DNA of 64,000 bases from Tubiluchus corallicola (GCA_030141605.1 JAQGDQ010002371.1:628547-692546), one strand, 5' to 3'; positions 39,233 through 64,000 are shown, numbered from the stretch's first letter. Notes: generated from the letters alone by a model not told the origin. A program made the numbers and translations.

Positions 39233-40330
39233 TTAAGTGTGTCTGCTGCTGTTGCGGTGATTTCTGATTTTAACACTCTAAGCACAAAGTCTATGAAGCA
39301 GAAACAAAGTGATCTATTGTGTCTAAACTACATAAATTAATAATTTCACATCCAAATGAAGCCAAATAATCTGACAAAACTACTGCACTCAAATTGGGTG
39401 ATTCACTACACTCAAACTATATTTTCTTGGGGGGAGGGCGTATTACGGTCTAACTAAATAAGCGTAGTTAATGAATTTAGCGTACTTAAGTAAAATGAAT
39501 TTACTTCCATAATGTCCATAATGCCAAAAGTAACGAATACAATCTGAGTAATTTGCCATATTTAAACAAAAAAACCGTAGACATAAAAAAGAGCGCCCAA
39601 CATAAAAAAGGCCAACTATTCAGTTTCCTAGTATAGTGACTCAACACTATTTCACAGCCGTTACCCACTACCACTGCCACCTCCATCGTAACCGTCGTTG
39701 TCATCATTATTATTGTCCTCGTTTCTTCAATCGTCAATGAACGCCTAAAATATTAATTTATTGAACTCTAAACCAACGAGATGTAAAGCAACGGAAAAGA
39801 TCTTCTATTTGAATAGCACGTTGTGTTTATTTGAACAAATCATAAAAATAGTGTAAAAATAAAAACATATCACTGAAACTTTTTTGGCAAAAACAAGAAG
39901 AAACATAAGAAACATGAAAATGAAAGTGCTATGGTTAAAAAATGCATAAATGCATACGGTTGCAAATTATCAAAAGACACAAACAATGTAAAAATATGTA
40001 TTTTTATTGAAAAGCTTTAGTCTTAACACTAAAGAGTTGTATATTAATGTATAACAAACATTACCGAGTCGCACTTACATAACATTTTGATTTTCGGAAA
40101 TTGCTTTCGTAACATTTACTACAGAAAATATACAGCACTTAGAAACATTACACAAATTTTGCTTCCGAATCTACACATTCCAGTGGCAGTGTAGAGCATT
40201 TATAATTCGTAGGCCTACACATATATAAGCGATTATATTTGGCTAGTTACAACACAGTTAACTTTTTGTAATATCAGTTACACCTTAATTATTAATGACC
40301 ACAAAATTATTTGCAAAAAATAGCGAATTC

Positions 40331-40336
40331 TTTATT
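40331..40336 (-). promoter_or_regulatory. Polyadenylation signal of beta-tubulin gene 1
   Basis: The minus strand reads AATAAA about 180 nt after the stop codon, a usual 3' UTR length for a tubulin gene. Confidence 0.45.
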
Positions 40337-40512
40337 AACCAGATTGTTAAATTTTTGACAAATAACAGGATCATTCATTCTTGATATTAAAACTTTTATA
40401 TTCACAAATACCTGGGTATATAATGCAACGTAATTGATTAACAGTCACTCGTGCAGGTGAGCAATAAAGCTTAGTTAAAATAATAACAGTCAATATTGTA
40501 AAGCAGATTACT

Positions 40513-45766
<5,254 letters not shown>

Positions 45767-46911
45767 TTTGTTTTGTTTGATAAAAAAAAACTTCAAATGC
45801 TATGGATCAGCACGCAAGCCCTTTTTCTTGTTCGCACCACTTCTCCCAGCTTCACCAATGTGTTATGCAGCCAGGTTTCAAAAACCCACCCTTTTTACTA
45901 CTGCACCGGACTACTTTCTTATGGATTTACCATTTACCACGCCAGACGAAGACCAAATGGCTTTGCTGAGAACGCCAGACGCTTTCAGCACGCATGCGTG
46001 TTAGAAAAAAAGATGAGGGATGTGTCATCGACTCCTGCAGCGTGGTTAGGTTACTTACTGTACTGTTAAAACGTGATTCATGTGAATGCATCTTTGCGAC
46101 TGTATACAGACTAGAAAGGACGCTTTAGATTCTTGTTCAGTGTAATAACCCAGTAATAATAATTTATTGCATTTGCTTAATTTAATTTTGCGTGAAAACA
46201 TGCAACTCGTATATGATAATAAAGATGCCTGGACGAATATTTAGTATACACGCCAAGTAATCATTACATGAATACAACATATTTACCGTAGCAGCAAAAC
46301 CGCCCCTTGCACTGAAAAAGCTTGTTTGTATACGTCATTATAATGGTACTTCTGTGAACAAAGCTCAGAAAATAAGAAGTTTCTATCTCAATTTAAAAAT
46401 TCAGAAACTCGGGTCCTGGATCTTTCATTATTGATCATTCAGATGACAACGAAATTGAAAACGATGCTTATCACGTATTGATGAGGTATATATTTACCAT
46501 TTGAGCTAAAATACTAAACCAAAGTTTGCTTTGTATGCATATAACAACATTTATTTTGAAAAATATCCACAAACTTAAGAAAAACTGTCATTGTTCAACA
46601 ATTAACATGCAAAATATTAAATAGGGAAGAGACTTCAATACTGAAATTGCAAAATCATTGACTGATATGAAGTTTATGTAATACTTTTAACAGTAAGCAT
46701 TCTACTAAATTTAGCATAGTTGACGATATTCACAAGTTGTTCACAAAACTGTCATTATTAAATCAAGTCATTTTAACTAACTAAAGGAAAAGAGATATAT
46801 TCAATACTAAAATTACATCATCGTTGATCAGTATGGTATTTTATGCAATACTTTGCACAATTCATATTTCAAATCTATTAGAAATTATGCCATTAACCAT
46901 GTGTTGTATGT
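45767..46911 (-). promoter_or_regulatory. Spacer between the two tubulin genes; contains gene 1 promoter and gene 2 3' UTR
   Basis: Only about 1.1 kb separates the gene 2 stop from the gene 1 start. An AATAAA on the minus strand (plus-strand TTTATT at 46550-46555) is a plausible gene 2 polyadenylation signal about 360 nt after its stop. The remaining 0.8 kb should hold the gene 1 promoter. No clear TATA element was seen. A plus-strand frame of 115 codons at 45722-46069 crosses gene 1 exon 1 and is not considered real. Confidence 0.4.
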
Positions 46912-51785
<4,874 letters not shown>

Positions 51786-52080
51786 TTTGACAAATCTTTA
51801 GACCTTCTGAGATTAAACTTATATGGCAGGTTGTTCAGCGTACAGTGACAGAATAATAGAAAGCTACCGGTTTTGTACGCAGTTACACACCCAATATTCA
51901 TTCGCCACTAAGGTATTTGAATATGATGTCACCACCCTAGCTTCTGATTGGCTAGGCTTCTATTTTTTCGCGAATTGAGAATCCCAGATTACTACAGTTA
52001 GCGGAATGCGCGCCAATCCAACACGTAAGCCTTTGGCGCCATCCAGCGGGCCTCAATTGGATACTTATATTTGCAGTTAA
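51786..52080 (-). promoter_or_regulatory. Putative promoter of beta-tubulin gene 2
   Basis: This 300-bp stretch is richer in GC than its surroundings. On the minus strand it has CCAAT boxes at 51947-51951 and 52056-52060, and there is another on the plus strand at 52013-52017. A CATATAAG sequence lies close to the start codon. CCAAT boxes are usual in strongly expressed tubulin promoters, but the transcription start cannot be placed. Confidence 0.35.
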
Positions 52081-55500
<3,420 letters not shown>

Positions 55501-55529
55501 ACTACTATCGTAGGCTGCGTAGTAAAATC

Positions 55530-55772
55530 TGTCAATCATGTCCCATATATGGAGATTCCGAACATTTACGAATATGTCGTCACGCTTCCGTTAGCCCGCC
55601 TACGGCTGCCGAGTGCCATATACGGAAGTTGTCGTGGTTAGCGATCGATTGAGCAAGACGCGTTCACCAATCAGAAACTAGTCACATGATCATGCCGCTG
55701 ATGATGAATGAAAAGTTGTAGACTTGTGATGAGTACATGCACCTGTGATAGTAATCGTACATTACCATTCCA
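55530..55772 (+). promoter_or_regulatory. Putative promoter and leader of the CBFB homologue
   Basis: A GC-richer, CpG-containing patch precedes the start codon. It holds ETS-like CACTTCCG/CGGAAG words at about 55590-55628 and a CCAAT box at 55667-55671. A TAA in frame at 55752-55754 limits the reading frame to the ATG at 55773. No TATA box was seen. Confidence 0.35.
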
Positions 55773-57092
55773 ATGGTGAACTCCATGCAGTCAACTTCGA
55801 CGGGTGCTCCAACAGCCGTCATGCCTCGTGTTGTGCCTGATCAGAGGACAAAATTTGAACAAGAAGAACCTTTTAAGCGACTTAGCAGAGAAAGTGAGGT
55901 GATGCTTTTTCTTTCATTCGTGTCATTAGTTCAGGACTATGTGTAAATATCACATTTTAGTAACTTCAACAGCGCGTGTTTAATTATTTCAAAATGACAT
56001 CTATGTACATTTACTATATGCGGGCTACCTACTTGTGTCAATAGTTGCTTAGTCATTACTAATGCCACGCATTGACGTTTTGCCTGTTTCAACTTGTTTA
56101 GCTGTGAAGAATGTAATATTGTGCTATTGGTTCACTGACTAAGATGAGTTTAGCCAGACTCGACCCCGTATATGCTACGCAGTGTCCACTGTTCATTATG
56201 GTGATATGTAATGTGATAGTACTTACAATATATCACATTGCACCAATGTGGTAAAATTACGAAGTGTGTCATTCTTGCCTTACTTTGAGCATTCAAGCAC
56301 GTGCTACTCTGAAACATATTAGTGATGATGCTAAATGTTCAACGATTAGCACATTCATGTGCGAGTTTTATGTTAATCAACGCAGTTTTTCGTCACATCG
56401 TCATAATCACTTTTAGTGTATTGTGAATTTGTCATAGCCTTTTTAGTGTATGATGTCATTTGGTGGTATGGAGGGATTTAGTGTAATTTTCTTATTTCTG
56501 CTTCTTCGTACAATCGTTATGTAATAATACATCATTAACAATAATTAGGTCTCTAAACTCACAGAAAGGGAACATAACTCGTTAGGACTACACTATTTTT
56601 GCTTATGTTATACAGTTATGTTCTCTAGAACGGATCGGACAAAATTTTATATGAAATGTAGGTTTCAGCGAACAGCGCACTGCCTGGCACGCTTCTATTA
56701 ATCGAACTTCTCACTATCGTTACTTAAAAAGCTATGCTAAATTAATGGTTTACTTTGTTACAGGTGAGATACACTGCATTTAGAGATAGACCTCACGAAG
56801 AAAGGATAGTCAGATTTGAAACAGGTTGTAGAGAAGGACATGCAGAAATAGTAAGTTGTCGTGTTTTAGACTTTCGCTACTTTATTAAAATCTCCTACTT
56901 TTTAAAACCAGTTAGCATTGCATTTAATATATTTATCGCAGTTTGGAAAACTAATTTTCTTCCTACTTTTCACAGGCTTTTGTCACGTCTGGAACAAACC
57001 TGGAACTTTGGTTTGCGCCTCCCGGTTGGACAGGAAACCGCGAACTTGAACCTTACAGAGGTTGGGCAAATTTCGATTTAGAACATGGCAAG
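55773..57092 (+). CDS. CBFB: Core-binding factor beta (RUNX partner), first three coding exons; 3' part not in window
   Basis: Exons 55773-55898, 56764-56850 and 56976-57092 are all in phase 0, bounded by GT-AG, and together encode 110 residues. Residues 17-46 (MPRVVPDQRTKF...RLSRESEVRY) and 47-58 (TAFRDRPHEER) are the hallmark N terminus of CBF-beta, and AFVTSGTNLELWF matches the AFVATGTNLSL strand. CBF-beta does not bind DNA itself: it binds the Runt domain of RUNX proteins in the nucleus and raises their DNA affinity and stability. The Arg after the MP start and the SGTNL loop, both in the RUNX interface, are kept. Oddities: there are 16 extra residues before the usual MPRVVPDQ start (translation could begin at either Met), and the segment after residue 83 is divergent (PPGWTGNRELEPYRGWANFD). 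The next exon, expected to encode VYLKAP-like sequence, was not found up to 64000, so either a long intron continues beyond the window or it is too divergent to see. Confidence 0.9.
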
Positions 57093-59989
57093 GTAAGGGC
57101 AATATCTCATTATTAATTACAGTAATAGCCAGTAACAATGACGTTGATAAGGGCAGTCAAATTTGGGAACCGAAAAGTGAAAAATACTTCTCATTTTTTC
57201 TTTCACACCATTTTATTTCTCGATATAATTATACAATATTTGTGTTTTTTTTTCGTTTTATGTATATTTTTTGCTTTTGTTTGTCTGTTTGTAAATATGA
57301 AAGTGCTTGCCATAGTAAACAATAAAACCAGCATGATTGTTTCCTTGCCTTGAGTAGCATCATATGGATGAATGAGTAATGCAGTCATGACACATACAAC
57401 TCACATCAGTCACTAACGCATTAACTCAAGCGATACATTGAATCATAAATTTGCAATTGATGTTATTTTGTATTCGATGTTTCTTCTTCGCGAGCAACTG
57501 GCTCATCAAATTTCAAGAAACAGAATCTTCTGTTACTTGCAATCTCAGAAGCCTTTTGAAATCCGTTACAACAAACTGATAAACGGCTTGACGCTGCCAT
57601 GTGCTGATCTATTCAAAATTCGGTGCGGTTATGGGGATCCGTGTTTGGTGGACAAACCACCAGTTTGGAAATTAAGGTCACGAGTTAAGGTCAACTGAAA
57701 ATCAAGTCCATAGGTCGCCTAACGTGAGTCTATTCGAGATAAAGCAAAATCTTAGCTCACTGCTGATATGTGTCGACAAGCTTTTACATTTATTTGTAAG
57801 CATTTACTGATATTATTAATTACTTGTGGCAAACAGCTAAAAAAATTATACACAGTGCATAAAACCTTGGGACTTTCTTGTTCTACATTAATTTATACGT
57901 AATTTAATTCTTAATTTTACTAAAGCTTTTTAAATGACTATGGCTGGCCATAAACTACTTTAGAGTGAGTGATTCAGCTGCAAATAAAGTTTACAACTTC
58001 GCTTACTCATAGATTTTTACTTCTTCAAGCAGCGTCTATAGCAAACTGATATTACATAGTTTCAAACTGACTACTATCGACTATCGTGTATAGATTAAAT
58101 GTTGTTATTTCTTACTAAGCGGCCAGTTAGAGTTTCGGGAAGTTTATCATTCGTATGCTGTTTGGATATGTTTAAGATGTTTGTTTTAGAAGTGCATAGG
58201 GCTTGTTTGACTCTTATTCACGTACTTTTCCAAGAACTGGCGCTCCGTGCGAGCTGCCGCATTACAACGAGGTGATGCAACACCACCTCGCGAAGCCTAC
58301 CAAGTTTGCAGCGAAAGCCTGAAGCCGTATGTGCAGTATGCAGCATCCATGCGTAGTGTATTTACATATTCTACAACAATTAATATCTTTTTTATTTGCA
58401 CTTTTATACTATTTACATATGTTTGCATGCATTATATAGTAATGTGCCATGGCGTGGAGCTACATAGACGGGGAATAAAACGATTTTTTGTTAAAACAGG
58501 CAAACCAACAGCCGTCGAAATTGAATAAATTATTTAAAGAATAAAAAATTTATATAACAAAATATATGACTTAAATTAAAAAAGATATTTAAAGTAGAGT
58601 ACCTCCTTTGCTCAATTCGGCACACTAACATCCCACAAAAAGCGAGTATTCATCACTGGACCTACTAAGCGAGGATGGACGTAGCGAGACCGGAACCTCG
58701 TTCATTATCTACATTATGCCTCTAAGATAAGACATTGAACGCAGAAGTGTCTTAGCAACGATAGGACGGGAAAACATCCACCTCAACGAGACCAACGTCA
58801 TAATTAGCAAGGCAAATGATACCGACTCAACTTTAGCGAATTCAGAGGAACCAGGTTACCAGCCTATTTTCTAACCAGCACGTGCGTTGCTTAACTGCAC
58901 TTACCAAGCAAGTGCTGTAATCACTCGACTTTTCACCTGTCCTTATAGTTACTATTTAGTTCAGAAGACGTTTATGTCGTAAAGTCGTGGCAGTTGTGTA
59001 TTAAATTACGGCAAGTTTAAGAATTACAGTACAGATACACAGCCTGTAAGACAAACCAGCAAATACTGCATTGTAATTAATCAGTAATTCAATAAATGGA
59101 AGGTATTTGCTCTAGAAGGTAACTGCAAGCTTAACTGCAACTTGTTTTTCGAGATACAAAAATATCAGCGCGTAAAGTCTGCGCTGCATTAATAATGTTT
59201 ACAGATAAGACGAAGCTTGACCGGGTAAATTTGCTACAGCGAAATTGCGACTGTTATGGAAGTTACAAAATTAGTACCTGGCTGATCATTCACTCCTGGC
59301 GATTGCGCATCATCAGCAAACAGACATCTCAGTTCCGCCAAAATGTAACAGCTGCCGTGGCTACCTCCTAGTCCTTGTCAAATATTTAATTTGTTAGTTT
59401 ATTCACGTGGGCGTTTTGAATATCGATGCTTGCGTTTTCCATTACGGTTAATCTGGTTACGCGTGACGGTTTCCCAGCATCCCTGGTAATTTGAGGATGA
59501 TACTCTGGAAACCCCTGATGTTTTTATCCAACTAGTCTCTCTCATAAACACCTGCAGGTGTACCTACCGCTACATTTGACAAGCTTTAATGCATTTGACG
59601 TGAAGTGAAACACTTTAAAAACAGCAATTTCTTTTCTAAAACGAGGAGCATTCTCGCCAATTAAGGTATTACCTGCCTGGGATTGACTGCCTGGGGACAC
59701 CTGTTGCTTATCTACATTTGAAGTACCATTTGTCCAATCCGGTCATTGTTACCTGTGCAGTGATCTGTGCAAGAACGGTTTCTCTGTCATCTGTGTTGTA
59801 GGTAAACAGATTTAGAGAAAATTCGACGTCTAAACAGACAAGATGCGTTACATACCTGCCTAATTGACGATAAACTGTTAGTAACTTGAAAATTCGTTAA
59901 AAATCAAAAAATGTTAACTGATGTGAAAACAGTTTTTTAAATAATATGCGCCATTATAGAAGAATTCAGCTAGCAGAAGCTAACAGAGA

Positions 59990-60185
59990 ATGAAATGACA
60001 GGCAGAAAACAGAAAGAAAGAGATATACAGACAGACAGAAAGCAGACAGTTAGAGGGAGGAAAAAGCACTGAGACAGAGAGAGAGAGAGGTCGAGATAAG
60101 AGAGAGATAGTTAGCGACAGGTGAAGACAAAAAGAGACAGGGAGACGGGCACAGAGAGAGGGGATGGGAGGAATTGGAGGGCCAA
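59990..60185. repeat. Purine-rich GA/GACA low-complexity tract
   Basis: Plus-strand runs of GAAAGAAAGAGA, CAGACAGACAGA, GAGACAGAGAGAGAGAGA and GGGATGGGAGG. A minus-strand frame of 121 codons through it, rich in Ser, Leu and Pro, is a by-product. Confidence 0.7.
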
Positions 60186-60431
60186 AGGAGACAGTTATGC
60201 CTTCACAGCAATTGCTGCACTTGTCAGAGAAAAGTACAAGTGTCATTAAAATCTCGCAGTAATGTAATATGGCTTGTGTTTTAGTGAAAGTATAGCAAAA
60301 CTCTACTTGGATACACGATGCTGCCATTAATTTGACGTCAAACATATTGGTCTAGCGCTCCGCCTCCGCTGTAACGTAAGCACGCTCAGCGGCATTCGGC
60401 ACAACAGCTCACGCTGGACAACAACTGTCTC

Positions 60432-60484
60432 AACTAAACTAAACTAAACTAAACTAAACTAAACTAAACTAAACTAAACTAAAC
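60432..60484. repeat. (AAACT)n pentanucleotide microsatellite
   Basis: About ten and a half perfect copies of AAACT in tandem. No interruption was seen. Confidence 0.97.
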
Positions 60485-61121
60485 AGCATAACGGTCACAA
60501 CTAATGTCTAATCAGCAGATAAACTCATTGTACTTTTTTATAAACACAAATTTGCAGAGCAGCAGCTAATTTTACACGAAATTAACACTTCAAGTAGCCA
60601 AAAATGACTTATCAGTTTAAACATAATATAGAGACGAAGTTTCAAAGCCCTACAAAATAAAGAGACATAAGTATAATGAAGAAACTAAGCTAGTTAGTCT
60701 TGCTTTACAATAAATGAACAACAAAAATATTAAGTCTCTCTTGCCTTTGAATATACGAACATCATTCATGCCTACTATGTCTTTTTTTCCTACATTAACT
60801 GATTATGTGCTCGTCTGCAAGATTTATTTAGTTTTTGTATTTTTCCGTTTGGTAGGCTAAGGAAAATGGAACAAATTTGATTGTTCCATTCCATAGACGA
60901 CCCTTATATTGAATGCCCGAGTTACATAATCCCAATGGCATCTTCAAACCATGATTATAACCAGAAAAGTAGTGTAAAATTAACTAATATTATATTGATT
61001 TATGATATAGATTTTGACCACATTTAAATTAACTCTGACTGCGAAGATCTCATTGAGGTTTATAAAAACTGGGCGGAAAAGAAAACATTTTGTTTTGTCC
61101 TAATTTAAAGTTAATCATATA

Positions 61122-62092
61122 CCGTAAAACGGGGTGAGTTCGCCACCCGAGGGTGAGTTCGCCACCCCTTACGTATTGGCCATTGTAGGTTTGCTGTAAC
61201 TATTGTTCAGTGTTTAATGAACAGATATCATGATCACCGTCATTATAAGCAGTTTACGACAGTTATCTTCTTTCAATTCGCACTAGAAGTATTCCATTCT
61301 GCGCTACATATTATTTGTCTACTATTTCTTGCTACTTAACATGCCACGCACCTGCACCCCTGTACCGGGTCATAGATACCAAAATTATACCCCAGAAGCT
61401 CTGGAAGCTGCCCTACATGCCGTCAAGAATACCAACAGGACAATCAGCCCAGCGGCGAGGCAATTCGGAGTTCCAAGAAAGACCCTTTCTGACAAACTCT
61501 CAGGAAGTCATCCCCGGAAGACCGGAGGTCAGCCAGTGTTCTCCGCCGCCGAGGAGCACGAAATCGCCAACACTCCCAGTGGCCGCTGAGTGGGGGTTCC
61601 CAATGGCTGCCATCGATCTCCGACTAGTGATTAAGAGTGTTCTTGACGCGAAGGGAATCCAGGAACGACGATTCAAGGCAAACACCCCTGGAATAGACAT
61701 TGTCAAATCATTCGCCCGAAGGAACAATCTGGTTTTCAGAGTGGCTGGCAACATCAAGGGCGCCCGCGTGAAGATCAGTGCAGAAGACGTTCAAGCCTTC
61801 CTTGCCAATGTAGAAGTTTCTATTTGAAAACTAAAACTAGACATTTTTTATAATTTTTTCATAGGGTGGCGAACTCACCCCCAACCAGCCAATCACAACC
61901 AGTTAATTTCAGCTGCCTAGAATGGCATTAAACAGTGTTAAATTGTTAGTGGCGAATTCACCCCACGATAGTGTTTTATTCGAAGGGCAATATAAAGCTT
62001 GAACTAAGAAAATCGGTTTGGTAATTCTCTTGCTATGGCAGGAAACGTAAAAAAATACCCTTAAAAAGTGGCGAACTCACCCCGTTTTACGG
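61122..62092 (+). mobile_element. Pogo-superfamily DNA transposon, internally deleted (971 bp)
   Basis: Perfect 25-bp terminal inverted repeats at 61122-61146 and 62068-62092 begin CCGTAAAACGGGGTGAG and are flanked by TA at both sides (61120-61121, 62093-62094). The motif GTGGCGAAYTCACCC, in either orientation, occurs five times: at 61132-61148, 61151-61168, 61864-61880, 61949-61964 and 62068-62083. These look like transposase-binding sites. The interior encodes two DNA-binding domains of a Tigger/CENP-B-type transposase but not the catalytic domain. The coding part is clearly more GC-rich than its surroundings, as expected for an inserted element. Confidence 0.92.
61341..61827 (+). pseudogene. 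Transposase remnant: HTH-psq plus CENP-B-type HTH, frameshifted, no DDE domain
   Basis: The first frame starts MPRTCTPVPGHRYQNYTPEA and reads a Pipsqueak-type helix-turn-helix (ISPAARQFGVPRKTLSDKLS) up to FSAAEEHEIANT, where it stops at 61587-61589. The adjacent frame carries on with VAAEWGFPMAAIDLRLVIKS and a CENP-B/Tc5-type domain (NTPGIDIVKSFARRNNLVFR, then GNIKGARVKISAEDVQAFLA), ending in TGA at 61825-61827. A one-base indel at about 61570-61590 explains the switch. In complete pogo/Tigger transposases a DDE domain of some 200-300 residues follows; here only about 265 bp of AT-rich DNA remains. The product, if made, could bind the ends but not cut them. The first domain alone would be about 83 residues. 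Confidence 0.85.
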
Positions 62093-62094
62093 TA

Positions 62095-64000
62095 GTTGTT
62101 TTTATCTAACTTGCAAAGCCGTGAAGTAAACTAAACTGCGTATTTTCTTGACTGTAAAATGATTTAGTCAGCAACTCACAGACGTTAAACGTTGTGCGTT
62201 TCTTCCCATAAACGAAACTAAACTATATATTTTCACTAATTCATTTGCAATTTCAATTGACAATAATAAAATCTAGAACCAGGCCAATATTTCTCCCACT
62301 GACTAATGAAAAGTTGAGCATTTTTCATAACAGTGTTAGACGCAGCTTTAGCTCAATGTCCCGAACGTACCTGCGTTATTTAAACTCTGCAGGTGTGTGA
62401 AATAAATTGCACGCTGATTGGACGATTAACGAAAATGATTGACAATACGTTAGATGTCAATTCCTTAATGATACATGCAAGTGTGTGCCTCGGTCCCACC
62501 ACTGTCTTTCCATAATAGTGTAGCTACGATTTTTGTCCCTCGGAGCTATAATAAATGCAATATGCTATATGCCTTTGATTATATTAACCTTTGACGTAAA
62601 AACCTGTCTAATGGACGAATATCCGTATCCGCGTTCATGGTTTCTTCATTATCTAACTTGTGCTTTATTAAATCCGGCTTTAATCCTGTATATTGTTTTT
62701 ACGAATTGAATGGAAAGTTTATTTTAAGCGACACAAATACTGTTTTTCAAACTGCGTAAGCAGTGGTAATAACCTAACATACAAGCTACTTGTCGCAAAC
62801 ATACCTACTTTAGATCCTTTATACAGAACATAAATAAAGACACACGCATACCTTTAGTTATTTATAGTGTAACAAACTAACTCCTCCAGGTTTCGCCAAG
62901 TTTATTGCAGGTGTCATTTGGGATTTTTGAAGGTTTGTCTAACAAATTGATCACCACTTTAGTTTTCAAGACTCAACGGAATACCTAGCTCATGAAAGTG
63001 TAATTTTGATTCTAACAATACTTTCCCTATAATATATTTAACTGCAGTGCCAGTCAGCAATAACAGTGACGGGCTTTATTCTATCACCTTGATGTTTTAA
63101 ACAAACCTTCTTTCGGGCTCTTTGTATGTCATGATAAATATAACCGTATTTGTGTTTTCCTAGTTCTATAGTTTGGAATGCAAGTGTTATTTGGCTGAAT
63201 TTCCGATATGACCCCAGTTGAGATTATTGTGGCCCGTTTCCTGTACAATTCCTTAACATTTTAAAACTACAACCCAGACGATTGCTTGAATACCCTTTGC
63301 AATCCGAAAAATCTCTGCACTAACAATCGAGTTGAAAGTTTGACAGAGTTACTCCAGCATATATTGCATTAATCTACCTTATAACAGCATGCTGAAAGAC
63401 GGCAGTATGTTTAAGGATGACTATTATAATGTTATGCTGATAATGTAGTTGTTCAACTTGAGCGATGGAGCGGGGAAAAGCTCTCCAAAAATGTTCTTTG
63501 TCCAAAAATGCAGATAATGGCCAATGCAAAAAATTTATTTACTGTCAGTCTCCATTCTTCGATTATACAATTTGGGAGCAAGTCTCTGGGGAGGGAGGCT
63601 AATTCTGGCTATCGTTACATTACATCACTTAATTTATCCATAAATTCTTGCACCGAACTGCTTACAATACCTTGTTATGATTACTGGCATTTTTCATTTC
63701 TTATTCTGCACAGAAACTTGAGCGGAAAAAATAAGTGTTAAGTAACGGGAAATCAATGCAAAATTGTCGCATAATACCAGGTGTAGCCCTTTTTTATCTT
63801 CACGGCATCACGAAACAGTATCAGCTAAACCCATATACATACACCCGAACGTTGCTTTTTTTGTTCAATACGCGATGAAGAAACGTTACCAACAACGTAT
63901 ATGTGCTAAGTTACTCTTAAGACATTTTCCAAACTGGAGCAAAATAAAACTATATTTTATTTCTGTTACACTGTAGATGTATGGCAAAATCTCGATGTTG
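62095..64000. other. Right-hand end of window, no gene recognised
   Basis: AT-rich sequence with only short ORFs (63508-63741 and 63764-63976 are the longest) that show no domain or splice-supported continuation. It may be part of a long CBFB intron. Confidence 0.4.

Larger units (their letters stand above)
21340..40300. other. About 19 kb without a supportable gene
   Basis: I read all frames here and found only short ORFs (none above about 115 codons) without recognisable domains or junction-supported exon chains. The stretch does contain MITEs at 22919-23123, 23299-23491 and 24716-25274, SINE-like sequence at about 25977-26260 and 37196-37497, diverged tandem repeats at 37610-38310, and a possible DNA transposon remnant at 38514-39232. 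Long-range regulatory DNA or non-coding transcripts cannot be excluded. Confidence 0.5.
57093..61121. other. Probable CBFB intron 3 or 3' flank
   Basis: No exon continuing the CBFB frame was recognised. The region contains a GC-richer patch at about 58235-58340, purine-rich low complexity at about 59990-60185 and an AAACT pentamer array. ORFs such as those at 57438-57698 and 58247-58528 show no recognisable domain. Confidence 0.4.

Noticed and set aside
57438-57698. Possible fourth CBFB exon
   Set aside because: The translated sequence has none of the expected VYLKAP / CVIWKGWIDL features, and no in-phase acceptor leads into it.
59980-60345. 121-codon minus-strand ORF rich in Leu/Ser
   Set aside because: Arises from the purine-rich low-complexity tract.
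60432-60484. AAACT array as telomere-like or CRISPR-like repeat
   Set aside because: Simple tandem pentamer without spacers; it does not match TTAGGG-type telomere repeats and lies between ordinary sequences.
61315-61580. First half of the 170-codon frame in the pogo element
   Set aside because: Upstream of about 61575 this frame is not transposase-like; the HTH-psq domain is in the neighbouring frame. Only the second half is meaningful.

Overview
The window is AT-rich (roughly two thirds A+T by eye) nuclear DNA from an animal. The genes have many short exons with GT-AG introns, there are polyadenylation-type hexamers, microsatellites, MITEs and SINE-like retroposons, and there is no operon structure. 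The CNG-type channel resembles the invertebrate CNGL/CNGB-like subfamily, so I read this as an invertebrate metazoan. The phylum is not decided by the sequence. The two beta-tubulin genes keep introns after codons 19, 55 and 92 (the vertebrate positions), which shows conserved ancestral gene structure rather than a particular clade.

Layout. 359-487 (+): last exon of an unidentified upstream gene. 2559-17832 (+): a complete 20-coding-exon gene for a cyclic-nucleotide-gated channel B-type subunit (predicted 1061 aa). I checked the reading frame across every exon junction. 19083-20888 (-): an intronless ORF for a 601-aa leucine-rich-repeat single-pass membrane protein, tail-to-tail with the channel gene, with a probable 5' UTR intron and an overlapping uORF. 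21.2-40.3 kb: a long stretch with no gene I can support, holding MITEs, a SINE-like element and diverged tandem repeats. 40513-45766 (-) and 46912-51785 (-): two complete, tandem, five-exon beta-tubulin genes of 447 aa each, differing mainly in their acidic tails. 55773-57092 (+): the first three coding exons of a core-binding-factor beta (CBFB) homologue, head-to-head with the second tubulin gene. Its remaining exons are not found before the window ends.

Mobile DNA is the other theme. The clearest element is a 971-bp TA-flanked pogo-superfamily insertion (61122-62092) with perfect 25-bp inverted ends and five copies of a subterminal motif. It carries a frameshifted protein that has only the two DNA-binding domains and no DDE catalytic domain. 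Others are a 507-bp TA-flanked pogo/Tigger-type MITE inside the channel gene, two TTAA-flanked MITEs of one family in opposite orientation 23.0-23.5 kb, a piggyBac-like MITE at 24.7-25.3 kb, and an AGTC-repeat insertion in another channel intron.

The genes do not form a pathway together: a sensory-type ion channel, an adhesion-type receptor, cytoskeletal tubulins and a RUNX cofactor happen to be neighbours. I did not find evidence of a new biological system. The most unusual item is the pogo-family element reduced to its DNA-binding half.
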